A DNA stretch of 64,000 nt from a virus, in IMG/VR virus record IMGVR_UViG_3300035698_029839, positions 186,001 to 250,000 of that record; one strand, given 5' to 3'. Shown here piece by piece: positions 54,498-61,672 of the stretch. Every line of letters starts with the position of its first letter. Position 1 is the first letter of the stretch. Below the pieces are notes generated by a model. That model saw only the letters and a list, made by a program, of their open reading frames with translations. It was not told the origin of the DNA and did not search any database. The translations under genes and the position numbers were made by a program.

Positions 54498-54812
54498 ATG
54501 ACTATATATGAAAAAAGATGGGACAGAGTTAAAGAACTAGCTACGCAGATAATAGAACTACGAAAAGAAGCTGAAAAAGAATTCGGAAATGATACTATAT
54601 TTATGTACCAAGATGAACGAGTAACAGGAGAACTACTTATAAGAGAATCAGATATATCTATAATAGATGAAGGTTGTACCTATAATCTGTTTGAGAATAA
54701 TCCAGATTGGGACAATGGCTCTAATAGCACAATGAAAGAAATAAAACAAATCTTCGACGATATTAAAATCTATGTCCCATATAAAAAAAGGACCAAAAAT
54801 GTGCCTAAATAG
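54498..54812 (+). CDS. hypothetical protein
   Basis: 104 residues, acidic, alpha/beta; ends just before an MCL remnant. Function unknown. Confidence 0.65.
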   Translation: MTIYEKRWDRVKELATQIIELRKEAEKEFGNDTIFMYQDERVTGELLIRESDISIIDEGCTYNLFENNPDWDNGSNSTMKEIKQIFDDIKIYVPYKKRTKNVPK

Positions 54813-54840
54813 AATATTATCAAAACATAAGGAAAACTAA
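54799..54840 (+). pseudogene. MCL-family N-terminal remnant
   Basis: Thirteen codons MCLNRILSKHKEN then TAA; the first eight match the paralogues, with the same GGACCAAAA leader. A matching C-terminal remnant is at 55121. Confidence 0.65.
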
Positions 54841-54843
54841 AAA

Positions 54844-55050
54844 ATGATATCTAAAATATCTAAAAAATCTTATCAATATATAAAGAAATTTATAAAAAAG
54901 ACATATCCTATGCATGTTGGAATCGCTGTAGGACAAGTATTGTGTCTAATATTTATCCCTGCTCATACAATAGCATTATCGTTAATAATACAATTGTTCT
55001 TATCGATAGTTACTTTTATGCTATATACTATGAGTATATTTACTAAATAG
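54844..55050 (+). CDS. small membrane protein, paralogue B
   Basis: 68 residues, basic N-terminus, two hydrophobic segments; paralogue of 53040. It lies between the N- and C-terminal remnants of a broken MCL gene. Confidence 0.65.
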   Translation: MISKISKKSYQYIKKFIKKTYPMHVGIAVGQVLCLIFIPAHTIALSLIIQLFLSIVTFMLYTMSIFTK

Positions 55051-55058
55051 AAATAAAA

Positions 55059-55156
55059 ATGTTAGAAATAATAACTCTTATAATATCTTTCCAAATATGA
55101 TAGATATTAACAATAATTATTGTAAAATTATTTTCCCAAAAAATGAGGAAGAATAA
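55059..55156 (+). pseudogene. mosaic of two gene remnants
   Basis: 55059-55100 copies the start of the gene at 55159 (MLEIITLIISFQI against MLEIIALIVSFQV), then TGA TAG stands where the intact copy has TGG TGG. From 55121, in another frame, CKIIFPKNEEE then TAA matches the C-terminus of MCL proteins (SKIIFPKKEKD). Confidence 0.7.
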
Positions 55157-55158
55157 CA

Positions 55159-55374
55159 ATGTTAGAAATAATAGCCCTAATAGTATCTTTTCAAGTATGG
55201 TGGTTACTAGCAATAATTACTGTAGTATCCTTCCTAATCACCTATATTATATCTCCTCCTCCCGTAGATGGATCTGGTATAATGCCCTTTCCTGACCCTA
55301 CAGGAGCTATATATTTTGTAATATGTATAATACTAAACCTTATAATGTGGTTGATCTACTTCATAGCAACTTAA
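55159..55374 (+). CDS. small membrane protein
   Basis: 71 residues with two membrane helices (about 2-28 and 49-69) and a Pro-rich loop (SPPPVDGSGIMPFPDP). Intact copy of the broken gene at 55059. Confidence 0.65.
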   Translation: MLEIIALIVSFQVWWLLAIITVVSFLITYIISPPPVDGSGIMPFPDPTGAIYFVICIILNLIMWLIYFIAT

Positions 55375-55410
55375 TCGCGGAAAATTAATAATAACTAATA
55401 CAAAGGAACA

Positions 55411-55728
55411 ATGATGAAAAACATTATAACAGAATGGACAGCATGTAATACAGGAAACACATGGACTGATGAAGATATAGAGCTAGTACTATCTGCTCCT
55501 CCTCTATCCTCTAATTTCCATAAAATAGGAAGAGCTATTGGTAGATCATATAAAGCTATAGAATTTGTCTATATTGTAGCTTCTACTCCAGTACCTACTC
55601 TAAAAGAAACAGGAAGATGGAGTAATCCTTATATAAGACATATAGCGAGAGTTAGCCGTAAAGTAGGATGGAGAAAAGGCTGGGGATGGAAAAAATCTAA
55701 TTTGTTGGAAAATGATGAAAATGAATAA
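55411..55728 (+). CDS. Myb/SANT-like DNA-binding protein
   Basis: 105 residues. The segment TWTDEDIELVLSAPPLSSNFHKIGRAIGRSYKAIEFV has the Trp/acidic first helix and K/R-rich third helix of a Myb-like fold. The basic C-terminal part (RKVGWRKGWGWKK) could add DNA contacts. Confidence 0.65.
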   Translation: MMKNIITEWTACNTGNTWTDEDIELVLSAPPLSSNFHKIGRAIGRSYKAIEFVYIVASTPVPTLKETGRWSNPYIRHIARVSRKVGWRKGWGWKKSNLLENDENE

Positions 55729-55852
55729 ACCTATAAAACAGAAACCAAAACCATTAAAAACTCTTACTAAAGAACAAATAAGAGAATCTATACAATATAC
55801 TATAAAGAATGATATTTGTTATGGAATATTCAAAGCACCAAATAATAACTAA
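55712..55852 (+). CDS. small basic protein
   Basis: 46 residues (MMKMNKPIKQKPKPLKTLTKEQIRESIQ..), overlapping the previous gene; GGAA upstream. Function unknown. Confidence 0.5.
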   Translation: MMKMNKPIKQKPKPLKTLTKEQIRESIQYTIKNDICYGIFKAPNNN

Positions 55853-56208
55853 TAATGATAATAATCAATGTGTAATAAGATATATAATAATACCTTATAA
55901 TAACTAATAATAGAAACACATAATATCTCTCTTATGAAGAGATCCATAATAAGAAATAATACAATATGATTAGTCCTAATAGGCTAGCACTCTGTCGATA
56001 TTTAGATTTTTTATCTATTGTCGATAGTCCTGACCTATTAGAGAGATCAATATATTTGATAGGATATACAGATATTTAACAGGTAAAATACTGGTTTATA
56101 ACATAGAAAATACTGGTTCTCGATGAATCTTTATAAAAAAGAGAAAAAATATCTGGAAAATTAATAGATTTTTTTATTAAAATTTAAGATTATCCTATCG
56201 AAAAATCG

Positions 56209-56249
56209 ATTGTCTGGAATATCGACAGTATCGAAAAAATTCCAGACAA
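56209..56249. repeat. TTGTCTGGAA / TTCCAGACAA inverted repeat 1
   Basis: 10-bp perfect arms separated by 20 nt (ATATCGACAG..). The right arm belongs to the dispersed TTCCAGACAAG family. Confidence 0.85.
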
Positions 56250-56261
56250 GCAGGAATTTTC

Positions 56262-56290
56262 TTGCAAAAGTGAATGAAAAATGGTAAGAT
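56262..56290 (+). promoter_or_regulatory. promoter between two inverted repeats
   Basis: TTGCAA, 17-nt spacer with AAGTGAATG, TAAGAT. It sits between the two TTCCAGACAA inverted repeats and drives 56371. Confidence 0.65.
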
Positions 56291-56302
56291 ATAGAAAATA
56301 GG

Positions 56303-56342
56303 TTGTCTGGAAAAGAGGGAGTGATTAACTAATTCCAGACAA
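56303..56342. repeat. TTGTCTGGAA / TTCCAGACAA inverted repeat 2
   Basis: 10-bp perfect arms, 20-nt loop, in the leader of 56371; the right arm continues as TTCCAGACAAGTGGTTC. Confidence 0.85.
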
Positions 56343-56351
56343 GTGGTTCTT
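56332..56351 (+). repeat. TTCCAGACAAGTGG repeat, copy 8
   Basis: TTCCAGACAAGTGGTTC; slightly divergent tail. Followed by GAAAGGTAGCAACA and the start at 56371. Confidence 0.88.
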
Positions 56352-56370
56352 TGATAGAAAGGTAGCAACA

Positions 56371-57075
56371 ATGGTAGAAATTATGTATAGGCCCTCAGAT
56401 GTGGGTAAAGAGGTAAGGAATAGTCATGGAAAGATAATAAAAATAAGAAAATATCATTTAACAGAAAAGGAAAAAAAGATAGCACAAAACAAGTGGTCAA
56501 AAGTTACAGATAATACGGACAAAAGGATAGTCAAGAGAGCAGGAGAGATCTTTTTCAATCCATTCCGCAAGGGAGTCTATTATTATCAGATATGTTCTTT
56601 ATTTTTATTAGGAGCAAATAAGTGGCATAGTCTGAACTCTATCCTTAAAAAGATGGAGAAAATAATGTCAGAGGTAATAGTCAGAAAAGATGGAATTAGA
56701 ATGACATCATGGGAGAAATTCAGAGGTAAGTCTCAAAGAGTCCATGCTCTTCGCTGTAAGGATTATAAGGGAAGGGTACAGGAGAATATGGTTCTTCTTC
56801 AAAGATTGACTAAATTCCATCCTTACGGATATAAGCTAAGACAAGTATGTAGTGCAATAGATATCATGAGAGTTACTAAGAGAGGATTTCCTAATGGTTG
56901 TTACTCTTATAGGCTACATACTTATGATAATGAGAATCAAGCACTGCCTATGAGAGATTATAGTCAATTTGTTTTTCCTCGACATGAGAGAAAATATGTA
57001 AGTTACAAGTTTATAGGAACTGTTATAACAATGGACAAGGTTATAACTGAAGGGAAAGTAAATGAGATGTCATAA
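56371..57075 (+). CDS. hypothetical basic protein
   Basis: 234 residues, basic; central region FFNPFRKGVYYYQICSLFLLGANKWHSLNSIL may be a winged-helix-like unit. A repeat element and hairpin precede it, suggesting special regulation. Overlaps the next gene. Confidence 0.75.
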   Translation: MVEIMYRPSDVGKEVRNSHGKIIKIRKYHLTEKEKKIAQNKWSKVTDNTDKRIVKRAGEIFFNPFRKGVYYYQICSLFLLGANKWHSLNSILKKMEKIMSEVIVRKDGIRMTSWEKFRGKSQRVHALRCKDYKGRVQENMVLLQRLTKFHPYGYKLRQVCSAIDIMRVTKRGFPNGCYSYRLHTYDNENQALPMRDYSQFVFPRHERKYVSYKFIGTVITMDKVITEGKVNEMS

Positions 57076-57580
57076 ATGCAATCAAGATAGTATAAAGATT
57101 GTCATGGATGATGATTTGTCGAAATCTACAATTCACATTATATGTGATATATGTGGTTTAGATATCGATAGTGGTGATAACCCAATGCTCTGTGATCTGT
57201 TTATTTATAATGAGAATCTAGAGGCAGCAGAGAAATTAGGTATAGAAGCCTATATAGAAGATAAAAAGATAGGAGATAATCCTTATACTTTACTTCAATC
57301 TGATCAGATCCTTCTTAATAAGAGATGGGAGATAGGATTTAATAAGGAAAAAGATAGTTATGAGAAAGAGGCCTTATTAATTTCTGCCGAAAATTTAAAA
57401 TATGCTCTAGAAAAAATGGAAGAAGAAAAAACTATTCTTACAGAACAACAAGCAGAACTATCTAAAAACCATACAAAACTATCTAAAAAGGTTAAGAAGC
57501 TCTCTAAGATAGGATACTTGATGGGTTATAAGTATAAAAAAGACCTATTAAAGATAGTCTTAGAAATTCCAGACAAGTGA
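57062..57580 (+). CDS. zinc-ribbon protein with coiled coil
   Basis: 172 residues: N-terminal CHKC..CDIC zinc ribbon (about 3-32) and a C-terminal coiled coil (LEKMEEEKTILTEQQAELSK). The stop codon lies inside a TTCCAGACAAGTGA element. Confidence 0.75.
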   Translation: MRCHKCNQDSIKIVMDDDLSKSTIHIICDICGLDIDSGDNPMLCDLFIYNENLEAAEKLGIEAYIEDKKIGDNPYTLLQSDQILLNKRWEIGFNKEKDSYEKEALLISAENLKYALEKMEEEKTILTEQQAELSKNHTKLSKKVKKLSKIGYLMGYKYKKDLLKIVLEIPDK

Positions 57581-57585
57581 TTTTC
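57566..57585 (+). repeat. TTCCAGACAAGTGA repeat, copy 9
   Basis: TTCCAGACAAGTGATTTTC, encoding the last residues and stop of the upstream gene. Shows the element can overlap coding sequence. Confidence 0.85.
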
Positions 57586-57623
57586 TAATCCTATATATAA
57601 AGAACATATATAAAGGAGAAATC

Positions 57624-57977
57624 ATGAGTGATAAGAAAGCATATGTAGACGGTAATTTTGTTGTAGGAGTAGGGTCATATTATCTGTTACGCTGGGCGAT
57701 AGCCTTTTACCCTGCTTTGGTATTTGCAGCATGGATAGTAGAATTAACAAGGCCTGAGGCAGGAGAAAAAGAGACACTCCTTTACTTATTAACTGGCCCT
57801 TTATTCTGTATAGTCTTTACTTTTTGTATATCTAGAATGTTGTTAGTTATTAAGGAATCATGGCCTTTCCTTGTGGGTCTTTATGCTATTACCTTATACC
57901 CGTTTATTAAATTTATGCAGTGGCATGGTAGTTCTGGTGATACTCCTTTTCCTGGAGTTGACTGGTTTCCTTGGTAA
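57624..57977 (+). CDS. three-helix membrane protein
   Basis: 117 residues after AAGGAGAAATC; membrane segments at about 17-38, 49-70 and 76-96. Probably in the host inner membrane. Function unknown. Confidence 0.75.
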   Translation: MSDKKAYVDGNFVVGVGSYYLLRWAIAFYPALVFAAWIVELTRPEAGEKETLLYLLTGPLFCIVFTFCISRMLLVIKESWPFLVGLYAITLYPFIKFMQWHGSSGDTPFPGVDWFPW

Positions 57978-57999
57978 TTCCAGACAAGTGGTTTTTTAA
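57977..57999 (+). repeat. TTCCAGACAAGTGG repeat, copy 10
   Basis: TTCCAGACAAGTGG and T6 AA, directly upstream of the RadA-like gene's ribosome site. Confidence 0.9.
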
Positions 58000-58020
58000 T
58001 AGTATCATATGGAGGTAATT

Positions 58021-58983
58021 ATGAATAATAATGTTAAAAAGTTATCAGATATTGAAGCAAGTCCTGTTATTAGGAACAGAACATGGTTTAATGATCTTGA
58101 TCAAGTATATGGAACGAGTATTTCTCCTACTCATAATCTTGGTATGCCTAAAGGTAAGATTAGCTTATGGGCAGGAGAAAGAGGAGTTGGTAAGAGTAGA
58201 TTGTGTATTGAGGTAGTCAAGAAATTTACTACTAACTATTCTGATGGTAAGGTTTTATATTTTCTAACAGAAGCTCCTTTGAATGATTTTGCTCAATGGG
58301 CAGTTGATGATAATTGGCATTATAAGCATATGGTAGAATGTAGTGGTGCTAATAAGATAGATGAGATGGTTGAAATTATTTATCAAGTTAGGCCAAAACT
58401 TATATTTATTGATAGTGTTAACCAGATTGAAGATTTTACAGGCACTGCCAAATCTGCTAAAAGGCTTATAGATGGTGTTGAAGATATAAAAGGTTTAAGA
58501 GAAGCTACTTATGATGTAGGTGCTCACTTAATCTTATTAGGTCAGATGAATGGAGATGGAAAGACTATTAAAGGTGGTTCAAGTTTGCCTCACTTGGTAG
58601 ATATAGAGTTATATGTAGTTATTGAAGATAAGAATAAGGGTTTATTTAGAATAGAAGTAGGTACAAAGCATAGATATGGCAGAACAGATAGAACTGCTAG
58701 GTTCCTGCATACTGACTATGGAGTAAATGAGGCATCTGAATCAGTTACTAATGATTTACCTGATGGTTATAGAAGAGTTTCAGGTTTGAGTCAGAGTGGT
58801 TTTATTACTGTTGGTCCTGATGGCTTGGCAGATACCAATGATCCTGAGTTTTTAGAGCATTTGGAGGCACATAGGTTAATTAACAATATGAACTCTGAAT
58901 CTGTCTATGATCCTGGTGATCCTGGTTTAGGATTACATATTAAGAACAGGGTTCCTACTTTATGGGAAAGATTTATTGGATAA
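58021..58983 (+). CDS. RadA/Sms-like RecA-fold ATPase
   Basis: About 320 residues from ATG 58021 (GGAGG upstream). Walker A GERGVGKS (about 52-59), Walker B LIFIDSVNQ (about 123), a RadA-type HLILLGQMNGDGKTIKGGSSLPHLVDIELYV and KHRYGRTDR in place of RadA KNRFG. The N-terminal zinc finger and C-terminal Lon-like domain of RadA are missing. Likely a single-strand-DNA-dependent recombination motor, with alternatives in the KaiC/DnaB group. Codon use suggests good expression. Confidence 0.82.
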   Translation: MNNNVKKLSDIEASPVIRNRTWFNDLDQVYGTSISPTHNLGMPKGKISLWAGERGVGKSRLCIEVVKKFTTNYSDGKVLYFLTEAPLNDFAQWAVDDNWHYKHMVECSGANKIDEMVEIIYQVRPKLIFIDSVNQIEDFTGTAKSAKRLIDGVEDIKGLREATYDVGAHLILLGQMNGDGKTIKGGSSLPHLVDIELYVVIEDKNKGLFRIEVGTKHRYGRTDRTARFLHTDYGVNEASESVTNDLPDGYRRVSGLSQSGFITVGPDGLADTNDPEFLEHLEAHRLINNMNSESVYDPGDPGLGLHIKNRVPTLWERFIG

Positions 58984-58988
58984 AGTTC

Positions 58989-59017
58989 TTGTAAAGTGAA
59001 AGAGCTTTGGTTATAAT
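58989..59017 (+). promoter_or_regulatory. sigma70-like promoter with GTGAAAG box
   Basis: TTGTAA, 17-nt spacer with AGTGAAAGAG, TATAAT. No gene follows for ~800 nt, so it probably makes non-coding RNA. Confidence 0.75.
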
Positions 59018-59145
59018 TTTTTTAAAGAAGAGCCCATTCTTATGTAAAATGAGTAAGGATAGGTACTTGAGTCTTTTTTCTATTAACAAATTTAACAATT
59101 CGTTAATATATTCTTTAAAAAAATTAAAAAGTAGAGATAAAGTTA

Positions 59146-59173
59146 TTGAAAAGTGAAAGTGAGTTAGTATAAT
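59146..59173 (+). promoter_or_regulatory. sigma70-like promoter with GTGAAAGTG box
   Basis: TTGAAA, 16-nt spacer with AGTGAAAGTGAG, TATAAT; a terminator-like hairpin starts only ~12 nt later. Confidence 0.8.
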
Positions 59174-59184
59174 AAGAGATATTG

Positions 59185-59221
59185 TATCACCCCTCCTCCT
59201 TTGGGGAGAATGATATTTTTT
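59185..59221 (+). terminator. terminator-like hairpin
   Basis: TATCACCCC / GGGGAGAATGATA stem with a T6 tail right after a promoter, which would give a ~45-nt RNA or attenuate transcription. Confidence 0.75.
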
Positions 59222-59253
59222 ATTGTTTTCCCCAAAATTTTTAAATTAGGGGG

Positions 59254-59282
59254 TTGACAAGTGAAAGTAGATGTGATAGTAT
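59254..59282 (+). promoter_or_regulatory. sigma70-like promoter of the structured RNA
   Basis: TTGACA, 17-nt spacer with AGTGAAAGTAG, TAGTAT. Confidence 0.8.
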
Positions 59283-59283
59283 A

Positions 59284-59472
59284 GAGATTCGCGATAGGAG
59301 GTTCTTAATTGAACTGGCTTATCTATGCGGGTCGATGATTCGTGAATAAGGGGAGAATAGGGATATTAATTTATCTCTATTACTCCTAACTATAAATGGG
59401 ACTTAGACGGTTCCCATCGTTACTATGGTTATAGTAGTGAGAGGTACTGGGTTACTTCTCGCTACTATTTTT
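59284..59472 (+). ncRNA. structured non-coding RNA, 5' part
   Basis: No usable reading frame after a promoter, but many pairings: GGTTC/GAACT, AATAGGGATA/TATCTCTATT, ATGGGA/TCCCAT and a final 11-bp stem. GC content is above the surroundings. Large ornate phage RNAs next to tRNA arrays (GOLLD/ROOL type) are known; membership is not established. Confidence 0.7.
59432..59472 (+). terminator. terminator of the structured RNA
   Basis: TAGTAGTGAGA / TCTCGCTACTA stem with one wobble, followed by T5. Confidence 0.85.
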
Positions 59473-59589
59473 AAAAAAGATTAAAGAAAAAAAAAGGATT
59501 ATCCGATAGTAGTTAATAAATAGAAAGTAATTAGTTTTTGTTCGAGAAAATACAAATTAAGGAATAAACAAGAGATGACTATCTCAACC

Positions 59590-59788
59590 AGAAATCCTGT
59601 TGTCGCAAATTTACGAAGAAGAAACCATACCTTGGCAGTGCAGCCGATAAGCTGTGCCTTTATTGGTCAAAGGTATGCGGATATGCTCTGGTCCAATTGT
59701 CCTGAAAAGAAACATGGATCGGGGTAGTCGCTTTTGAATTTATAGTTCCTCGTTCAAAGGCGATTACCAAAGGTAATCGTCTTTTTTT
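59590..59788 (+). ncRNA. structured non-coding RNA, 3' part
   Basis: Nested stems CATACCTT/AAGGTATG (59626, 59669), GGCA/TGCC and CAGC/GCTG, then a strong terminator. No reading frame. May be a second RNA or the 3' domain of the one above if the internal terminator is read through. Confidence 0.65.
59758..59788 (+). terminator. rho-independent terminator
   Basis: 10-bp stem GGCGATTACC / GGTAATCGTC with AAA loop and T7. Confidence 0.92.
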
Positions 59789-59811
59789 ATTAGAAAAAAG
59801 TAAAGAGAAAA

Positions 59812-59964
59812 ATGGAAACAATAGAAATGTTTAGAGAAATAGCGAAAGTTGATAAGATTCAGGAAAATCATAATGATTTTTATGAAATGGCTGAGAAGTA
59901 TGGATTTTGTACTCCTTGGAGTAATTGTGAAGAGGGTAATGAGTATAGTTCTTTAAAAACGTAA
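59812..59964 (+). CDS. small hypothetical protein
   Basis: 50 residues from ATG 59812 (METIEMFREIAKVDKIQ..) after AAAGAGAAAA. Acidic; lies between a terminator and the first tRNA. GAATATAGTTCTTTAAAA is duplicated at its 3' end. Function unknown. Confidence 0.55.
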   Translation: METIEMFREIAKVDKIQENHNDFYEMAEKYGFCTPWSNCEEGNEYSSLKT

Positions 59965-60008
59965 TGAATATAGTTCTTTAAAAAGTAAATAGTATTATCA
60001 CTTAAAAT

Positions 60009-60081
60009 TGTCCTTTAGTGTAATGGCTTAGCACGATTGCCTTTGACGCAATCAGTCGAAGTTCGAATCTTCGGAGGACAG
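60009..60081 (+). tRNA. tRNA-Gln(UUG)
   Basis: Acceptor TGTCCTT/GAGGACA; anticodon stem ATTGC/GCAAT with loop CTTTGAC; T-loop TTCGAAT. No encoded CCA. Confidence 0.93.
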
Positions 60082-60178
60082 CTATGAATAGGATAATGTA
60101 TAAAAATAAAAAAAGGAGTATTCCCCTATTATCAGAATATATATAATATAAAGTACATTTTAATAATAGGAGATTGTA

Positions 60179-60892
60179 ATGAAACAAAAAACAGGGCCTA
60201 AAAGGACTAGTATTATATGGCAGATGTCAAAAAAAGATTTTACAGAAAATGTGAAAAAAAGTTCTACTTTTAAAGAGATATTAAAATATTTTGGATTAGA
60301 AAATAAAGGTAGCAATTACAAAACATTAAAAAAAAGATTAGAGGAAGAAAATATAAATTATTCTCATATTCCTACAGGAGTAGGATGTAACAAAGGAATG
60401 AAAATAAATAGAAAAGCTATCTCATTAGAAAAAGTAATGATAGAAAATTCTACTTATTGCAGGGGGACTCTTAAAAAAAGATTATTAAAGAATGGTATGT
60501 TAGAAAATAAATGTATGATCTGTGATCAACTACCTGAACATAATGGGATTAAATTAGTAATGGTTTTAGATCATATTAATGGAACTCCTAATGATCATAG
60601 ATTAGAAAATTTAAGATTACTTTGTCCTAATTGCAATAGCCAACAATCAACTTTTGCTGGAAAAAGGCATAAAAAACATTATTATTGTGAAAAATGTGGG
60701 AATAAAAGAAAAAATAAACAAAGTAAATATTGTTTTAGTTGTTCTGTTAAATTAAATGGGCAAAATAGAAGAAAAGTTAAAAATAGACCATCTAAAGAAA
60801 AATTATTAAAAGAAATAAAAGAAACTAATTATTGTGCTGTTGGTAGAAAATATGATGTAAGTGATAGTGCTATTAGAAAATGGTTGAAATGA
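60179..60892 (+). CDS. HNH homing endonuclease, copy 1
   Basis: 237 residues after AATAGGAGATTGTA. N-terminal helical DNA-binding region, then HNH core CMICDQ..VLDHINGTPNDHRLENLRLLCPNCNSQQ. A zinc knuckle pair (CEKC..CFSC) and a C-terminal helix-turn-helix (NYCAVGRKYDVSDSAIRKWLK) follow. Clear paralogue of 62788. Free-standing within the tRNA array; tRNA genes are typical targets. Confidence 0.93.
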   Translation: MKQKTGPKRTSIIWQMSKKDFTENVKKSSTFKEILKYFGLENKGSNYKTLKKRLEEENINYSHIPTGVGCNKGMKINRKAISLEKVMIENSTYCRGTLKKRLLKNGMLENKCMICDQLPEHNGIKLVMVLDHINGTPNDHRLENLRLLCPNCNSQQSTFAGKRHKKHYYCEKCGNKRKNKQSKYCFSCSVKLNGQNRRKVKNRPSKEKLLKEIKETNYCAVGRKYDVSDSAIRKWLK

Positions 60893-60895
60893 TAT

Positions 60896-60969
60896 TCCCA
60901 TGTAACTCAATTAGGCAGAGTGGCACGCTGTTAACGTGTTGGTTGTAGGTTCGATTCCTACCGTGGGAG
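60896..60969 (+). tRNA. tRNA-Asn(GUU)
   Basis: Acceptor TCCCATG/CGTGGGA; anticodon loop CTGTTAA; T-arm TAGG TTCGATT CCTA. Begins 3 nt after the HNH stop. Confidence 0.93.
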
Positions 60970-60984
60970 TTCGATTCTTTGAAA

Positions 60985-61080
60985 AGTAAATAGGGGTTCC
61001 AAAAGGAACACACATTGTGTTAAGTTTTAATTACTAACACATGGAGAGGTATAGCACTGAGTGGTATCTCTCCATGTTTT
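60985..61080 (+). ncRNA. hairpin-rich spacer RNA with terminator
   Basis: Three hairpins in a row: GGTTCC/GGAAC, TGTGTTA/TAACACA and ACATGGAGAG/CTCTCCATGT with a T run (61039-61080). The last is a strong terminator. Confidence 0.65.
61039..61080 (+). terminator. rho-independent terminator
   Basis: 10-bp perfect stem ACATGGAGAG / CTCTCCATGT extended by TA pairs, T4. Confidence 0.88.
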
Positions 61081-61081
61081 C

Positions 61082-61155
61082 TGACCTATAGCTTATGTGG
61101 GAAAAGCATTCGTCTTATAAGCGAAAGAGTCCAGGTTCGAATCCTGGTGGGTCAA
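61082..61155 (+). tRNA. tRNA-Ile(UAU)
   Basis: Acceptor TGACCTA/TGGGTCA; anticodon loop CTTATAA (UAU); T-arm CCAGG TTCGAAT CCTGG. Reads AUA, a common codon in this AT-rich genome that most bacteria read with a modified CAU tRNA. Confidence 0.9.
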
Positions 61156-61158
61156 TAT

Positions 61159-61231
61159 AGGCATAAAGCTCAGCAGGCAGAGCATCGTGCTGATATCACG
61201 AAGGCCGTTGGTTCGAATCCAGCTATGCCTA
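61159..61231 (+). tRNA. tRNA-Ile(GAU)
   Basis: Acceptor AGGCATA/TATGCCT; anticodon stem TCGTG/CACGA with loop CTGATAT; T-loop TTCGAAT. Confidence 0.92.
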
Positions 61232-61299
61232 TTAGAAAGAGGAATTCTTCTTTTTTTCCCGAAATAATATAGAATAAAGGACAAAAGGGAGAATTCATC

Positions 61300-61518
61300 A
61301 TGAAAGAAGTCTTGATAGAATTAGTAAAAAGGGTAAGTAGGAAAGCAGTTATATTAGCAATAGCTATGGTGTTGGTATATATGGTTATTATAACACCGAA
61401 TGCCGTAAATGCAGTGATAGCTATAGGGGTGATTTCTGGTTTATCAATAGTAGGAGCAGGACTTCAATTTTATTTAGATCTTAAAAAGATCAAAGATGAC
61501 GAAACAGATAAAATTTAA
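61300..61518 (+). CDS. small membrane protein
   Basis: 72 residues after AAAGGGAG; two membrane segments (about 15-34 and 37-58) and a charged tail. Lies within the RNA gene cluster; its stop codon overlaps the start of a Y-RNA-like element. Function unknown. Confidence 0.65.
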   Translation: MKEVLIELVKRVSRKAVILAIAMVLVYMVIITPNAVNAVIAIGVISGLSIVGAGLQFYLDLKKIKDDETDKI

Positions 61519-61663
61519 GCAGGTTGAATGTGAGTAAGTTATCGCTTATGGAGCCTGATGTGGATGGTTCGATTCCTCCTCTCTCGATTACAAATTGTTC
61601 GAGAGATAGCTTAACGGTAGAGCGCAGTAAAAACACTTATTCCTCCCACATATCTGCTTTTTT
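61517..61663 (+). ncRNA. Y-RNA-like element 1 with permuted tRNA-like module
   Basis: Ends pair (AAGCAG/CTGCTT, then TAAG/CTTA), with conserved GTTGA (61523), GTTATCG (61538) and ACATAT (61648), and a T6 end. Inside, in permuted order: a T-arm (loop TTCGATT, stem GGAGG/CCTCC with one bulged T), a 7-bp acceptor stem TCTCTCG/CGAGAGA closed by a 13-nt loop, and a D-arm GCTT/GAGC with GG in the loop. The anticodon arm is replaced by the end-pairing stem. This is the layout of bacterial YrlA Y RNAs that bind Ro. Confidence 0.75.
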
Positions 61664-61672
61664 AAACTTAGA

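Larger units (their letters stand above)
55853..56370. other. non-coding AT-rich region with inverted repeats
   Basis: About 500 bp without a convincing gene. It has repeated AATAATAACTAATAAT motifs, a TGTCGATA...TGTCGATAG stretch, several TATCGA words, two TTGTCTGGAA / TTCCAGACAA inverted-repeat pairs and one promoter. Candidate regulatory region or origin; nothing decisive. Confidence 0.6.

Noticed and set aside
61519-61663. Group I or group II permuted intron-exon arrangement around the permuted tRNA
   Set aside because: Flanks are too short (about 40 nt) and lack the conserved intron core; the conserved blocks recur without a tRNA in element 3.
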